The notes beneath the pieces were generated by a model. The model had not been told where the DNA came from. It made no database searches and saw only the letters and a program-made list of their open reading frames with translations. A DNA stretch of 64,000 bases from Bostrychus sinensis (Eukaryota > Chordata > Actinopteri > Gobiiformes > Eleotridae), in the NCBI GenBank assembly GCA_020698575.1, contig CM036251.1, positions 16,346,288 through 16,410,287 of the forward strand, in the 5' to 3' direction. Position 1 is the stretch's first letter. Every line of letters begins with the position of its first letter. Both the position numbers and the translations under genes were made by a program. Of this stretch, positions 10,901 to 23,304 are shown piece after piece.

Positions 10901-12484
10901 GTAAGTGGGATTTGGTGTCAAAAGCTTGAGAATCACCGGGTTAGAGCAAAATGATGAATATTAGGCACTAAGGATGTCCACAGGGAGCTGACTCATAACA
11001 AAGAGAATGGCAAATTACAGAGTCACTCCGAATGAATGAATATGAGAAAAATGTGTGCTCATATCCTGAACCAATACTTCTCCAATGAATATGAATGTAC
11101 AACAAAGCAATGAATGAGGATCATAGAGAAGCATTTTCTCAATTGTTTTACAAGACAGTCACATGGAATCTAACACAATTGGATACTGCCTTGTGCAACA
11201 GGAGAATTTTTCCCTTTGATTTGCCACAGGCCGCCTTGCTTACATTGATTTTAGCTCTTGTATGTCAAATCACGAAAACCTCTGTCTCTTGTATGAATGC
11301 AGAAACCAAAACCTTTTAACGAAGGAAGCAATTAAAGCACAACGTCAAGCCTTGTTTAAGTACATCTCTTTAATAGTCTGATTTCCTTTTAATTTCCCCG
11401 TGTATTGAGCCAAACACACATTAACAGCTAAACATCTCGAAATCGGCCTCATCAGTAATCCGTGAGCAAGTGCGGCTTTGACAGTCCAGGGCTATTGATT
11501 TCAGCACGCAGCAGCAGCAGCAGCACTCAGCGGTCATTTGCAGTGATGAGGGAAGACAATCACGGCCAAATCGTCCCTGGCATTCATTAGGAGGCTAAGA
11601 GTTGAGAGAGTCTATTGAAACTTAATCAAGAACTGGTGTCGAGTTGTCATTAGGTATTCCCACTGGGTTAGTTAGGTCACCAAAACATCTTAACCAACTA
11701 AAATCTTACAAGTCTACATTTAGTGCCTTTTCCTTTTCTAAAAACTGACACATAGTCCTCTCTGCTATTTCTACTGTATGTTATCTTTGTTATTAGTGTG
11801 TCAACAATAAAAACATGAATCAGGATTTGCACTTTGCATAATGTATCTCTGGTTTAGATGAGGAAATGTGGGTGATCTTATGAATAATACACGCCGCTCT
11901 AGCTTTCGATGCCTGTGCAGATAATAGTAATAAAACAGCCCTGTATTGTGGCAGCCAACCAGGAGAACCACAAGAGCTACAGAGAGTGCCTGGCACATTA
12001 GCCGAAGATGGCTGGTGATAAATCAACCAGTCATTGAGAGCATTGTTTGGCATGGAGAGGTCCCACTGGAGGCGTCCCGGAGCGCTGCCATATGGTGAGG
12101 CTAGGCGTTGAAAATGTGCCCCTTACTGAGCACTGTGGATCTCCAGGGTGGCTTTTAATCGCCGCAAATGGGTGCTGATAACAACCAGCCATATTTCACG
12201 CTCTGTCCGATAGTTACGGCCTCCTCTAGGCTTTACGACGAGGAGATGTCAGGTTCCTGGCATAATTGGCCCTTCTATGGGATTTTATGAGCCTGTTTAC
12301 ACTACCAGGAGTACTCGCAGCGGTCTTCCAAAGGCCTGTTGGGGTTGGCTTGTTGATATACTTTGATTTTGTATGTGCATCAAAGGAAAATGCCTAATAA
12401 TCAGGTACTTTATCAGCCTACTGGTGATTGATATTCATACTGCCAGAGCACAGAAGGGTTGTAGATACTGTGTGTAACTTCAAA
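10901..12484. other. No gene seen; two blocks are candidate conserved non-coding sequence
   Basis: About 11380-11650 and 12040-12330 are repeat-free, balanced in composition and contain homeodomain-like TAAT words and a (CAG)5 run at about 11510-11524. Such texture is common in conserved regulatory DNA around developmental genes, but nothing in the sequence alone proves constraint. Confidence 0.3.
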
Positions 12485-12935
12485 TCTGGAGGTGGAAATT
12501 AACTAAATACTTTTACTCAGGTAATTATTTAAGTACATTCCTTCCATAGTACTTTTTCTAAAACATACCTTTACATTTACTATCCACATACAGTAGAAAA
12601 GAGAGTAAAAGTACATTTGTAAAATCGCTGAATGAGTAAAAATATTTTTGGGCCTTGGTGACAAGTGGGTAGCAGCAGCAGGAGTAGTACTAGCAGTAGT
12701 TCTAGTAGCACGATACTAGTATTAGTAATGGGTATTAGTAGTGGTAGTAGTATTATTAGTAGTAGTACTAGTTGTTGTAAAAGGTCTTGGTAGTAGTGGG
12801 AGTAGTATCAGTAGAAGTGTTATTATTATTTGTAGCACTAGTTGTAATAAGTCGTAGTTGTAGTTGACTCAATTAATATTATTTTTTAGTATCAATACTT
12901 TAACTGTCAGGAGTACATCCTCTACCTCTGTCTAA
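12485..12935. repeat. ACTCAAGTA-family element with internal GTA microsatellite
   Basis: Left arm GGAGGTGGAAATTAAC...ACTTTTACTCAGGTAA and right arm ending ATCCTCTACCTCTGTCT flank GTA/TAG trinucleotide runs at about 12665-12870. The layout matches 8885-9600 and 32530-32950. Confidence 0.65.
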
Positions 12936-14940
12936 ATCTGACCTTTATTCACCTTCGTTGACTTAACAATAGAGACTCTTCTCTTTCACTGGCCTGATGT
13001 AAAGTGACATTTCCTGACAGTCACCCAGTGCTTAATAGAGGACTGACTTTTTGTTGTCAACATTGTAAGGAGTAAGTGAACTGTTTTTCTATCCTCTTTT
13101 CTTGTCTTTAACCTTGTACTCGATCTTCTCAGCACATGTTCTTGTCATTGTGCATAGATTCTTATACTTAGTAGTGTACTGATACAGTGTGGTGTTTTGT
13201 GCCACTTTTGCAACAAACACGGTCACATAAAACGCACAAGACACCATTCAACATAATTTAAATGTGTGAGAATAATTGTCTTTTATGCATCTTTTATGCC
13301 CAGTGAGCCGTGGGAGTGTTTGCTTTGCTTTGTTTTTTGATGTCCAAGTATGATAATGTGATAAAAGCACTTTCTCCAATGCACTGCGTGCAGCCCAGTC
13401 CATTAAGTCTCAGAAGTACAGCAAGTTATTATCCCAGATTTCACCTTCTTATTGTCATTATGAATGTAGATGTTTTGGAGGGAAACAGCAAAGCTCAAGA
13501 GCAGACACATTTGGCTTTTAAATATAATACTGTTGCATAAACTGAATGATTGCACAGATGTGGGTACACCATATAATATTGGCCGGTTAGTTGCAGGGCT
13601 GACATACACATACATACAGATATGCATTCACTCTCACATTCTTTCACTATGAGCACTTTATATTCATCAATTCACCTAAACATGCATGTCTAGGTATGGT
13701 GGGAAGAAGGCGGAGTGCACAGGAAGAGCCCATAGTAACATAGGGAGGACATGCAGACTTCATTTAGATAGATGATAAGCCCCGCTGAGAGCCAGGAGCA
13801 CTAACCACTCTGCTAGCAAGCCCCACTGAATCATACATTTACCATATATTTATTAATGAAATTGCATTTGCATTGAAATTACCCAAACAATTAAATTAAA
13901 TACCATCCCTGATTGCATTTACTGTCCTCTGCACTCTCCTATCATCTCCAGTACACTTCTGTTTGGTAACCGGATAGTCCCAGAACTGCCCATGCATTAT
14001 TTATCATGATAAATATCCAAGAAATTACGGCGTGTTGTGCGTATATGTGTGCTTTGGGATGTTCTTGGTTGTCACCTGCAACCACAGGAGGCCCTCGGCT
14101 GATGTCACAGCAGGGAAAGACATGGCATTGTGGTACGGTAAGTCTCTCAGTGTATCAAAATACCTGTAAAAACACTAGCCACCTATAGTCTTTTGCTTCG
14201 TCTCACCTTATTCTGTCAGTGTGTATGTGTGGGCCCATGCTGTGTGCCACTGCTGCACCAGTTTGAACCCTAACAGTCTTGTCATTTCCACAAGCCTCAG
14301 AGGTCCCAGTGTCTTGCTTGTACACACACCTAAACACACCTTGATGAATAATTAAGAAGGCAGGCAGGTGTTGATAAGAGCCGTGACTGTACCCAGAGGA
14401 GCGTCTTAACCTCGCTCCGACCCTTCATGTCCAACACACTGGGATTAAATGTTCTTTATTTCCTCAGTCCTAAAGGGTCGCTGTCACACAAAAATGCATT
14501 GTAAAACCCTGACTTACCTCTGTCAAGAAGTTATGTTTTGGCTGGGTTTGGTTTGTTGGTAAGTCTGTTACCAAGACCTACTTGAACATCCCTATGTCAA
14601 GTCCAGGTCTATGGACTTTATTTTTACATATGTGTAAGATAGGGCTCTTGTCTTGGCTCTCCTGCTTTTTTATTAAAACAAACATTAGCCATAAAATTGT
14701 ATTGTAACCAGCCATGACCCATGAAGACTTGTACTCCTCTTGGCGCCTTAAGGTGTGCGTGGGGATCAATACCAAGCAGGCCTTCATCTTAAGCGCACTG
14801 AAGTGGGGAGGTAGAAATAGAGCCGGAGCGGATGGAAAAGCTTTTGTTAACACATTTCCTTTCTTGCATTGCTTTTGGTACAAGCCGCTGCAGACCTGGA
14901 GCTGAAAGGCAGTAGCTTTGGAGATGGTTTCACCTGGCTG
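12936..14940. other. No gene seen; one repeat fragment at 13690-13830
   Basis: At 13690-13830 the words GGGAGGACATGCAGACTTC and AGCACTAACCACTCTGC match the fish repeat more completely present at 29600-30020. Elsewhere open frames of up to 125 codons (14578-14955, minus) show no domain pattern and run into the Tc1-like remnant. Confidence 0.45.
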
Positions 14941-14942
14941 TA

Positions 14943-15372
14943 CACTAATCTGCAAAATATTATGACCACCTGCCTAATATGTGCAACAAACTATGTATTC
15001 TGATGCCTTTCTGTAAGAACCTGCATTACCTTCTTTGGCAGTTTGAGCTACAGTAGCCTGTCTGTTGGATTGGTCCTCTGTCCCCACATAAATCACCTGT
15101 CGCCAGTTCACCACTGTTCCTTCATTGGACAACTTTAAATAGATGCTGACTACTGCAGACCAGGAACACCCCACAAGAGCTGCAGTTTTGGAGTTGCTCT
15201 GATCCAGTGGTCTAGTCACCATCTTGTCAAACTCCTTCAAATCCTTAAGCTTGCTAATTTCTTCCAGCTTCTAACACATCAGCTTTGAGGAATAAATGTT
15301 AAGTTGCTGCCAAATCTATTCCACTTTAATCACTTCATCAGGCAGTGGTCATAATGTTATGCCTGATCAGTC
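14943..15372 (-). mobile_element. Internally deleted Tc1-like transposon with transposase N-terminus
   Basis: TA dinucleotides (14941-14942, 15373-15374) flank ends that are inverted versions of CACTGATCAGGCATAACATT, continuing into ATGACCAC; the left end is more diverged. On the minus strand a frame at 15240-14974 includes RPLDQSNSKTAALVGCSWSA and then NRQATVAQTAKEGNAGS, the helix-turn-helix part of a Tc1-type transposase. The stretch normally joining these blocks is missing and the catalytic DDE part is absent. It is a dead, non-autonomous copy. A second copy with a different deletion lies at 54170-54564. Confidence 0.85.
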
Positions 15373-15374
15373 TA

Positions 15375-16124
15375 TATAGTCATTACAAAGTTGCTCAAGT
15401 ATAAACTCTGATTGTAAATAATGTTCCGAAACAAATTTGAGATAATTATTTTAAACTTGCAGAAATCTTAATTGGTGTATTTTTTGTTGACTTTCACACT
15501 TGACCAGCACAATACATTTTTAAGGCAATGATTGTCACAGTTATTCATACCAAGCGTTATATGAAAGTTCAACAAACAACTTTTAATAATTGCATTGTTT
15601 TTTAAATCTAAATGATCCTTCCCCAATCCCCATATCATAAAAAGTTATGATGTCTAATAAAAGTGTTGCTGCTGTGCTGAGGCGGCAGACATTTCAAAGG
15701 AGATATCGGAGGGTTTGTTGAGCTGTAGCATGTCGTCAGTGTGTAATTGAGGACGCTGTTATCATGGCAGTCCGAGCTCTGAGACCCATTAACAGGCCAG
15801 TCTTTTACGACACTCTGTATTATAGATGCCTTGTGCGTGCACTTTCATCTGAGGCCATAAACATTGGCCCAGTCAGCAAACTCCACTCATTAAGAGACAT
15901 TTAAATGTAATTATTTATTGATGCCTCTTATGATCTATAGTCCTGCCTGCTCCAGTGTGAGGTTGTTATTTTTCCTATCAGGAGGCCTGGTTGCTGAGAT
16001 TGCCCAGGTTAACAGCTGTCTTAACTCTTGCAGAGCTAATTAATGTCGTCTTTTGATAATTGTACTAAAGGTCAGAAGAATTAGCTGGAAAATAAATAGT
16101 GGAAATGTTTTATTGATTATTTTG
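15375..16124. other. No gene seen; 15650-16060 is candidate conserved non-coding DNA
   Basis: The block from about 15650 to 16060 is repeat-free with balanced composition and several TAATTA / ATTTA-type words. I cannot test conservation here. Confidence 0.3.
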
Positions 16125-17035
16125 AGGGCATTTTAGGAACATTTGGATAGAAAGAAATGCTGACTCCCAAGAAGGTTGTGGGTGCAATTCTCGGACCGGC
16201 TGACACAAGATCCCCGTCGTTCCTGCTCTTTCCAAAGACATGCATGTGTTGGGTTAATTGGTGACTCTAAAATTGCCCCTACTGAATGAATGTGTGAGTG
16301 AATAGTTGTTTGTGTATGTCCCTGTGTCAGCCTTCCTAAGGCCCCAAATACACTGGATGTGTCGGCCGCAGCAGCGAGTGTACTGGTCACAGCTGCGTCG
16401 TGGCGACGCGAGGTTGTTCACACCGGCTGCGTGAGCAACTCGCTGCTGGCAGCTCCTTCTCCACAGAAAAACCATTCAAAAGTCAATATGAGAGTACAGC
16501 CACATATAATAGACCTATGGTGACTATATTTGACTAAAGAGACGTATGTTTACTATCTCTGTAGACTGGTCATTCCAAACGCAAGACTTTTTACAGTAAA
16601 AGTGAAAGTAAAAGTAAAAGTTCTAGTTCACGTACATCAGAGTCAGAAATCCCCCAAACATTCAAAATATGCATCAGGTATGAGTAATTATGACGGTAGC
16701 TGCTAAAATATAACAATATATGCTTATATTGTGTGTATTTTGGGTGAAAAACGCGACCCAGCGCCAGCCGCAAGCGTCAAAATTCGGCGAGGGTTTGATT
16801 TTCTAGGAGGGTCGCATCACAGCCCCGTTTGATGTCCGTCGAGCCTCACGTCTCACGTGGGCAGTGTGGCTGCTCTGATCTGTTAAGCTGGGCGCTGAAG
16901 TGAAAATAGTTGCCTGACAGTGTCACCACGCTGCAGTTACACATCCAGTGTGTTTGGGGCCTAAGACCCATAGTTGCTTGGATAGGCCAAGCTACAGTAA
17001 CCCGTCCTCTAACAGAAATAAGCAGAAGAAGATGT
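16125..17035 (+). repeat. Common fish dispersed repeat, split by a Harbinger-like insertion
   Basis: The left part (16125-16339) reads GGTGACTCTAAAATTGCCCC...AATGAATGTGTGAGTGAATAG and reaches CCTTCCTAA. The right part (16962-17035) resumes at TAAGACCCATAGTTGC and ends GGATAGGCCAAGC...ATAAGCAGAAGAAGATG. Joined, they give the order seen in the copy at 31805-32065. The element at 16340-16961 therefore inserted after this repeat. Confidence 0.75.
16340..16961. mobile_element. PIF/Harbinger-like MITE, 622 bp
   Basis: Both ends are the inverted repeat GGCCCCAAA(T/C)ACACTGGATG continuing to TGT, matching at about 22 of 23 bases. The flanks carry TAA on both sides (16337-16339, 16962-16964), the TWA-type 3-bp duplication of PIF/Harbinger. 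A CTAAG duplication with slightly shifted ends cannot be excluded. The interior is CpG-rich, has no transposase frame and is non-autonomous. Confidence 0.7.
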
Positions 17036-17584
17036 ATAATGGAAAGTAAAAGCCTTGGGTCTGCACAACATTCTTTTGACCTCATTTTTGTTCAATACAC
17101 CTCATAAGCCAAATTAAATAAAGAGTGAAGTGTGTGTAAATTTGTTACTCAGTTATTCCAAAGAGTTTAAGAAATCCTCACATTTAAGCCATGTTAGTGC
17201 ATTCATAACAAATAGATGATTTCATGGGCCATGTAAATTTTTATTGGCCATTTTATGAGAGCCTTTGACTGAGAGCCAGAGAAAGTTGCCCATCTGACAT
17301 TTGCTGGATCCAGTGTGATAAAGCTGTTGAACCAGCATATTTTATGAAAGACATTTTTGCTCACTTAGGGTTTTATTAGACTACAGAAAAGCTACAAACT
17401 GACTTACAAGACCAGAGGGTCAGTAAAGAGTTCAGGAGCTACTGGGGCATAGGTTAGACTGTTTCTGTGAGAGCGAGAACTCATTGTCCTCCTAAGACTC
17501 CCTGTCATTGTAAACCTTGGTGCCATGTCTGTAGATATCCCAGGGAAATGTAATAATCAGAGCTAGCAGGTAATCTTGCCACAT
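17036..17584. other. No gene seen
   Basis: Nothing recognisable on either strand. Confidence 0.45.
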
Positions 17585-17685
17585 GAGTTTACAAGCCAGT
17601 GTGCTGTTTGAAGCCTGGATAAAGGGAGAGAGTCAGGGAGGGCATCTGGTATGAAAACTAATGTGTGAATTTAAGAGGTTAATGA
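17585..17685 (+). repeat. Short dispersed repeat (GGGCATCTGG-core family), partial
   Basis: Blocks ACAAGCCAGTGTGCTGTTTG, GCCTGGATAAAGGGAGAGAG and GGGAGGGCATCTGGTATGA match the 5' two thirds of the family. Confidence 0.7.
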
Positions 17686-20600
17686 GTTAAAAAAGCTATA
17701 AATGTTGTTACTTTAGGTCATTGTAAGACTGGTAACGGTTGGTTTTCTTATGCTTTTTTGCTAAGTATTAAAGGTACACTCAAACTTTGAATAATCTATG
17801 TATGTTATTCACATTTTGCTGGTTATAGGTATAATCAAGTTTCATATAAACTTTATATATTCATTATAGTAAAAACTTTAGAGCTGTAAGTGTTTGCAAT
17901 GTCATGATAATGTAATGTGTTCATCTTCATGCATTCTTTGAGAAATGTGTGACTTTGTAACTGTGAGGGAAACACACTGGGCCCCACTGTAGATAAGATA
18001 AAACACACAAAGAGGGAGAGAGTTGAATTTGGGTTTCTGATTGTAGTTTACTGTAACTGCCACTAGGGGAGGCAGTTTAGTGGGTGTGGTTAAATGTTGA
18101 TGACATCAGAATAAAGGGGCACATAACATAATAGGCTTGTCACAGGCTACCTACATTACATCATGGGTTGTAAATTTCCACTACTTAATGATTTATATAA
18201 CTCCATAATAATGACCTTGATGAACTTTTGTGGACGTGACAAACTGAGGGTCCGCAGCAGGTGCAGGGGTTGGCACCAGTTCTGTTGGAATGGCCCAATA
18301 TGTATGTTTACAAATTAAATTTGAGTAGCAACTGTCTAGACAAATAATGACTGGTTATTTTCAAGGACATATGAAAATTTGTGTTATCATAAAAGTATAA
18401 AAGATGATTGGATGAGCTCGAGGGCTTTTGTAGGGACCGGACATGAGCTCCATTTGTTGTGTCATACAATAAACTTTTCTGCGCTCGACTCTCTTTCATT
18501 TGCACCTTGTTTTTGTATATATTTATGTATTTTTTATTCGACAGAATCATGCTATGAGACAGATGAATTGCTGTGGTGACCTTGAAAGGGAGAAGTGAAA
18601 AGGAAAAAAGAGCATACAGCTACAGTATAAGTAGGCCTATAGTCTAATTGTAGGGAGTTGCGCTCTTTATTGTAATGTTAACTGTTAATGTTAATTGAAT
18701 ATTTTGTACAATATGTAACTGTTCTTTTGCCAAAACATAATGTATTTTTTTACATTATGAGAAAACACCATATGTTAGCTTAAATAGACCCTGGGGACAG
18801 GCACCTAATCTGAGCTTTTACAGCAGAGAAAAAGCGGCAGCACCAAAACAGAGATTCTGATCTCCATGAAATGCTAATAAAAAAAGAATTAATATAGCTT
18901 TAAAAAAGGCATATCATTGCTTTAAAATGGTTAACTACTTCCAATTCAAACAGAATTAACTATAAGAAGGTTTTCATTTTCCACACGTTTCTAATTTCAC
19001 TGCCTGTAAAAGTGTGGACACTTTGAAACACTTAAGTGGGCAGTAAGTGCGTTGATTAGATTTCATATTGAAAATGGCTTAAATAGAAGCAGTCTTGTAC
19101 CTACAATCTCCCTCATACAAGCTATTACATTACAGGTCACCAATAGTCTAGTGGGCTGTCCCGATCAAGGTTAAATAAGCAATAAAACCTGTCAAATAAC
19201 CTATCCATCAAGTGAAAAAGAAGAAAAATAGGGCTGAACATGATCTGCGACATGTAATTTTTCAAAAACTCGTCACATGCACGGGCTATATATTCCACAA
19301 ACAATTTCTGGCGTGACGTTAAGCATGAATAGATGTGGGCTTGGAGCTCCTGTCGCGGATCACAAAGGGGTCTAGCTGATTATAGGCCGGCCCAGAGGGA
19401 TTGGCTTGCCTCAGCAGATAAAAGAGGTTGGCAGTGCAGGGACAGGCTTCATCCATCAGGCACTGAGTTGGCACGGCAGCCATTTTGCACAGCTCTGCGG
19501 CCTGACGGATCGCTCGGACCACTGACATGAAGACATCTGAGGTTTCTGTCATCACTACCGTCTCCCTGTGGCCATCTGGAGGGACACTGGCTAATCATAA
19601 CCAATAGTGGTATGAAGACTTGCAGAGACTTTGGGCATTCTAACACAAAACTTAGACAATGTAACTTTTTCCCTCCAGAGCTGTTTTATTTCTTCTCTAC
19701 TTTCTTGTTAGTTCTTACATAGAGATAGAGAACAAGAACGAGAAGCACTCAGGGGTCGAGGGAAGAGCAGTTTGTCTGTGTAACTGTTAATCTACTGCAA
19801 ATATAGTTTTCGAAACATTATTTTACAGTCCAAATCTTTAACCTTGATGTGCCAAAAAGTTACACTTCACTTTGCACTTGGGATCGTCTTTGCACACTCG
19901 AGGAGAGAGTGAAGACAGTAAATTTCCTCAAGCGCCTGTCAATTTGTCTACCTGCAGACTTCCTCCTTGCAGTGTATAGTGCTTGTCATTGCTGATTTGT
20001 GACCCTAACTTTGCCGAATCAGAATGGTGGAAAATAATCTCGTTATGCTAAAATTCATTTTTAATTAGGCAATCAGCAGGAGAGCATGCCTATTTACCAT
20101 CTGTAATGTGCGGATCATTAACTTAGATTCTAATAGGTTATGTCAAAAAAAAAAAAAAAGCATTATAATGTACCTCACATGTTTGTCTTGATGCAGTGGT
20201 TAATTGAGATGGATATGTTTTTTTTTTAATTATTAGATTTGTTTGGTTTCTAGCTCACAAGATATAATGCAAAAATAGTTGCAGTGGGAAGAGCATGCAG
20301 CACTAATAAGGATACTGCGGCCAAAGGTTACTCATATTTTTATTTAATTTGATTTCTGTGCTGGAGACAGACCCCCTATCCCAGTTTTAATGATGGTGTT
20401 GGTAATTTACAGACTAAAAGAGGCTGCCTTTCTCCTGCTACTTGGTCTAACAGTAATGGCTTGCTGCTCATTTATGGAGGCACAGGAGGGCAAAGCTATG
20501 ACATTAGCAGCTAATTTTACTTTTGGCTCTTCGACTGAAAGATGGGTCTTATTGGTATTGACAGAAAACCCTGGGAGTTCTGCCTATTGCTGTGCTCCAT

Positions 20601-20690
20601 TAGAGGATTAAAAGATAAACATAATCAATTCTTTGAAGTTTAATAAATGGCAATATTAATGTTGATATTATCTCATTGTATCTGGCCTGC
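17686..20690. other. No gene seen; 19300-19600 is a candidate conserved non-coding block
   Basis: A repeat tail (GAATTGCTGTGGTGACC...) lies at about 18557-18610. The block 19300-19600 is GC-balanced, repeat-free and open on both strands (66-80 codons), but the frames have no domain pattern and no splice sites that would make an exon. A 16-A run occurs near 20145-20160. Confidence 0.35.
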
Positions 20691-21935
20691 AGTGTTGCTG
20701 TCAAGTAACCAGTTTTCAAGTCCGGGTAAGTAAAGACTAAATTCAGTTCGAGCCATTAGGATTTTATGTGGAAGTCTGAATCTAAGTCTGAGTTCCCAAA
20801 AGATTTCAAGTCAAACAGAAAACATAAAAAAACTATAATATGATCTACATGTATTAGAGGCACAGTCATTTATGGTCGAATGATGCTCACAACTCATGAA
20901 AATGAAAACAACATTTTTAACAACAAAGATTTTGTTAAGTGATATTGCATGTGAACATATCCTTTTGAATTAAAAATATTAATAAGAAGAAATCAAAATA
21001 AGTCCAAATCAATGCAATTTGAGGCCAAGTCAAGTAAAAACTGAAGGTGAGTCCAAGGCCATGTTAAGTATAGTTTGGCTGATTTTTGCATTTTTAAAGA
21101 CACTTTTATGCAGATTCTTGGCCAGGCACTTGTTCAGGCAACCATGTGGCTGGGAAAACCACAGCTTCCCCAATCATTTTGTGGCAGTTTGAACACTTTT
21201 TCTGCAGATCATAGGAAACATCCAAAATTGCTTTATCTCAGCATGAAAAGCTCAAAACAGCAATAAAAAGATTTTGCTTATTTCTCTGGCAGGGAGCATC
21301 ATAGAACAAAAAATCCAAATGCATTTTGTGGCTCTCCCCAAGCTCTACTTGAACAGCAGGTTTGACTGATATTGCATTGAAATTGGTTTTCTCAAAAAAC
21401 TCAACTTTACTGGTTCTCACTGTCCAGTTCTAACACATTTGTTTCTATTTTAGCATTACTAAAACAAATGGCTATATTAAATTGAATTCTTTAAGAAAAT
21501 TAAGAAAATCGGCCCTGCATATCAAGAAATCTGCAGTGTTTAGCAGGCCATCGGTTGCTCTGAGTTTTAAAAATTGGTATCACATCGGCCATAGAAAAAC
21601 TCGAATGGGTCGATCTCTAGTGTCAAATCACCACAAGTTATATCATTATGATGGTGCAACACTGACATTGTAATTTGGATATTACTAGTTTTTTAAATAT
21701 ATATTTCATAACAGAACATTAGGTTGTTTTTGCTCTGACTTATATATGTGCATCTCTGTCTGATTTCAGCACAAAAAGGAAATTAGATAGTGTGTGCCTT
21801 GCAAGTGCCTTTTAGCCCAAGTCTAAGTAAAGTCCAAATTGACTTCTGGTTTCGTTTTATTTTCTGGTCTGTGAGAGGAGACGACTCCAACTCTGAGCCC
21901 TCAAAAAAATGACTTGAGTCCAGTAAAGCCACTGA
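20691..21935. repeat. AAGTC-rich dispersed element, interrupted by another repeat
   Basis: Parts at about 20700-20860, 20995-21075 and 21800-21935 are rich in CAAGTC/GAGTCC words (CCAAGTCAAGTAAAAACTG, TTGAGTCCAGTAAAGCC), the texture of a known fish element of 'caagtc' repeats. The sequence between 21085 and about 21640 belongs to a different repeat (see next entry), so this looks like a nested insertion. Boundaries are not defined. Confidence 0.45.
21085..21640 (+). repeat. 560-bp repeat, copy 1 (paired with 23305-23860)
   Basis: Shared words with copy 2 include CATAGGAAAC, TGAAAAGCTCAAAACAGCA, CTCTCCCCAAGCTCTACT, GTTCTCACTGTCCA and ACAAATGGCTATATTA, in the same order and spacing. On the minus strand both copies keep a 60-63 codon frame with the common pieces VELGES-KM and IAVLSFS. 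I do not recognise the family; it may be an old DNA transposon or a decayed retroposon. Confidence 0.65.
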
Positions 21936-23140
21936 CGCTCAAGCTCACTGAATTGCTTAGAATTTATTTATTTTTTTTATTTTTTATTTTTTTTGTCACT
22001 GCATCATAATAGTAACCTGCAGAGATACTTTGGGCCCAAACACATACAGTAGACTGATGAAGCAGAGACGGGGCTATGTCATAAGACTTCATGTAGCACA
22101 AGAGGTATGGCAGAGTGTGGGCCCACATCATTACGACCTTACAGCTGCGAGAATAGCCTTCAGTCAGACATTTATCTCGTGTGGACACCGCTGCGGCTGA
22201 AAACTCTTTGTTCGTCCTCACTACCACTGATGGAAACCATTTCTTTGTCATGGCTTGAAATCAATGAAAAGAAAGATGAGGAACAGGTCTGTCAACTCTT
22301 CCTCATCTCCTTCAATGGCAGCGGGAAAGGAGGGCATTTTCACTAGGGCTGCACAGTGTTAGAAAACCATGCGATAAGCCATAACTAAACATGAAATAGA
22401 CCCTAAAATATACTTCAAAATTCAATTGAATTTGAATTTATGAAAAGATACAAGGCTCTGGATCATATCTTATCAGTTCATTTTACTCTCTCTCTCTCAC
22501 TCTCTCAAACTGCCTTCAATTAGCTGCCTTATCAGAAAACTGGGGCATAACCTGAGATTGTAACCAGCCAACCATTATTTCCTTTGTTTCAGGATCTCCC
22601 CTCCTCTCTCTGCTCTGACAGCTCTGACACCAGCAAAGGTCTAATTTAATTTAGGGCAACACTGTATTATTTTGAAGTCCTTGGAGAAATAACACTTGTC
22701 CACAACGGGGCTGTGGTTATCGGCGTGCCCTTTATGTTTATGAATGTAAGGACGAGTGAAGGTCTGAAGCCGCGCCGCTGTCACTGTAGGTTATTAAATG
22801 AAAGAGAGTACAAATAATGAGAACAACTCTGTCTATAGGTTAAACACTGCTACATTGGTGAAAGCTGCAATATGAATACAAAAAAAAAATATCTCTTGCC
22901 TTTTTTTTACATTATTGCTTTATATTACAGATACAGCTGTTAATTAAATAGTTTTTTGCACATAATTCTTTGTGCAACACTGATTGAGAGCTTGGCCTTT
23001 GTTACAGCAGCACAACAGTCAAATGTTTTGTCTTGCTATTAGAAAATTGTTAAAATAGACCTGCTGCTGGCACAACACAACCCAGTGTGGAACTGCTGGA
23101 CAATAAAATGTAGTCTGGTACGTTACGATCACACGGTAAA
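21936..23140. other. No gene seen; MITE fragment at 22344-22440
   Basis: TAGGGCTGCACAGTGTTAG at 22344 followed by AAAACCATGCGATAAG is one end of the same MITE family as 27017-27851; the other end is lost. T-rich low complexity occurs at 21963-21995 and CT-rich at 22485-22505. No genes recognised. Confidence 0.5.
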
Positions 23141-23144
23141 CCAC

Positions 23145-23300
23145 AAAGAGTCACAAGCCTCTCTTTTTGCTGGTCCCGAGCCAGGATAAATGGAGAGGGT
23201 TGCATCAGGAAGGGCATCTGGTGTAAAACTTATGCCAAAATCAATGTGTGAATCACTGCACACTATGACACAGATGATTTTGCAGTGGTGACTAGATTTT
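23145..23300 (+). repeat. Short dispersed repeat (GGGCATCTGG-core family), near full length
   Basis: It reads AGTCACAAGCC..., GAGCCAGGATAAATGGAGAG, GGTTGCATCAGGAAGGGCAT, CTGGTGTAAAACTTATGCCA, then GATGATTTTGCAGTGGTGAC. This is the reference copy for the family in this window. The head, core and tail order is typical of an abundant teleost short repeat; I did not identify internal Pol III boxes with confidence. Confidence 0.75.
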
Positions 23301-23304
23301 TGCC

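Noticed and set aside
14578..14955. 125-codon minus-strand frame
   Set aside because: Overlapped by an opposite-strand frame, runs into a Tc1-like remnant, and shows no family pattern.
19319..19646. Three overlapping frames on both strands in a GC-balanced block, considered as an exon
   Set aside because: No AG acceptor and GT donor pair keeps a frame with a recognisable protein. Kept only as a candidate non-coding element.
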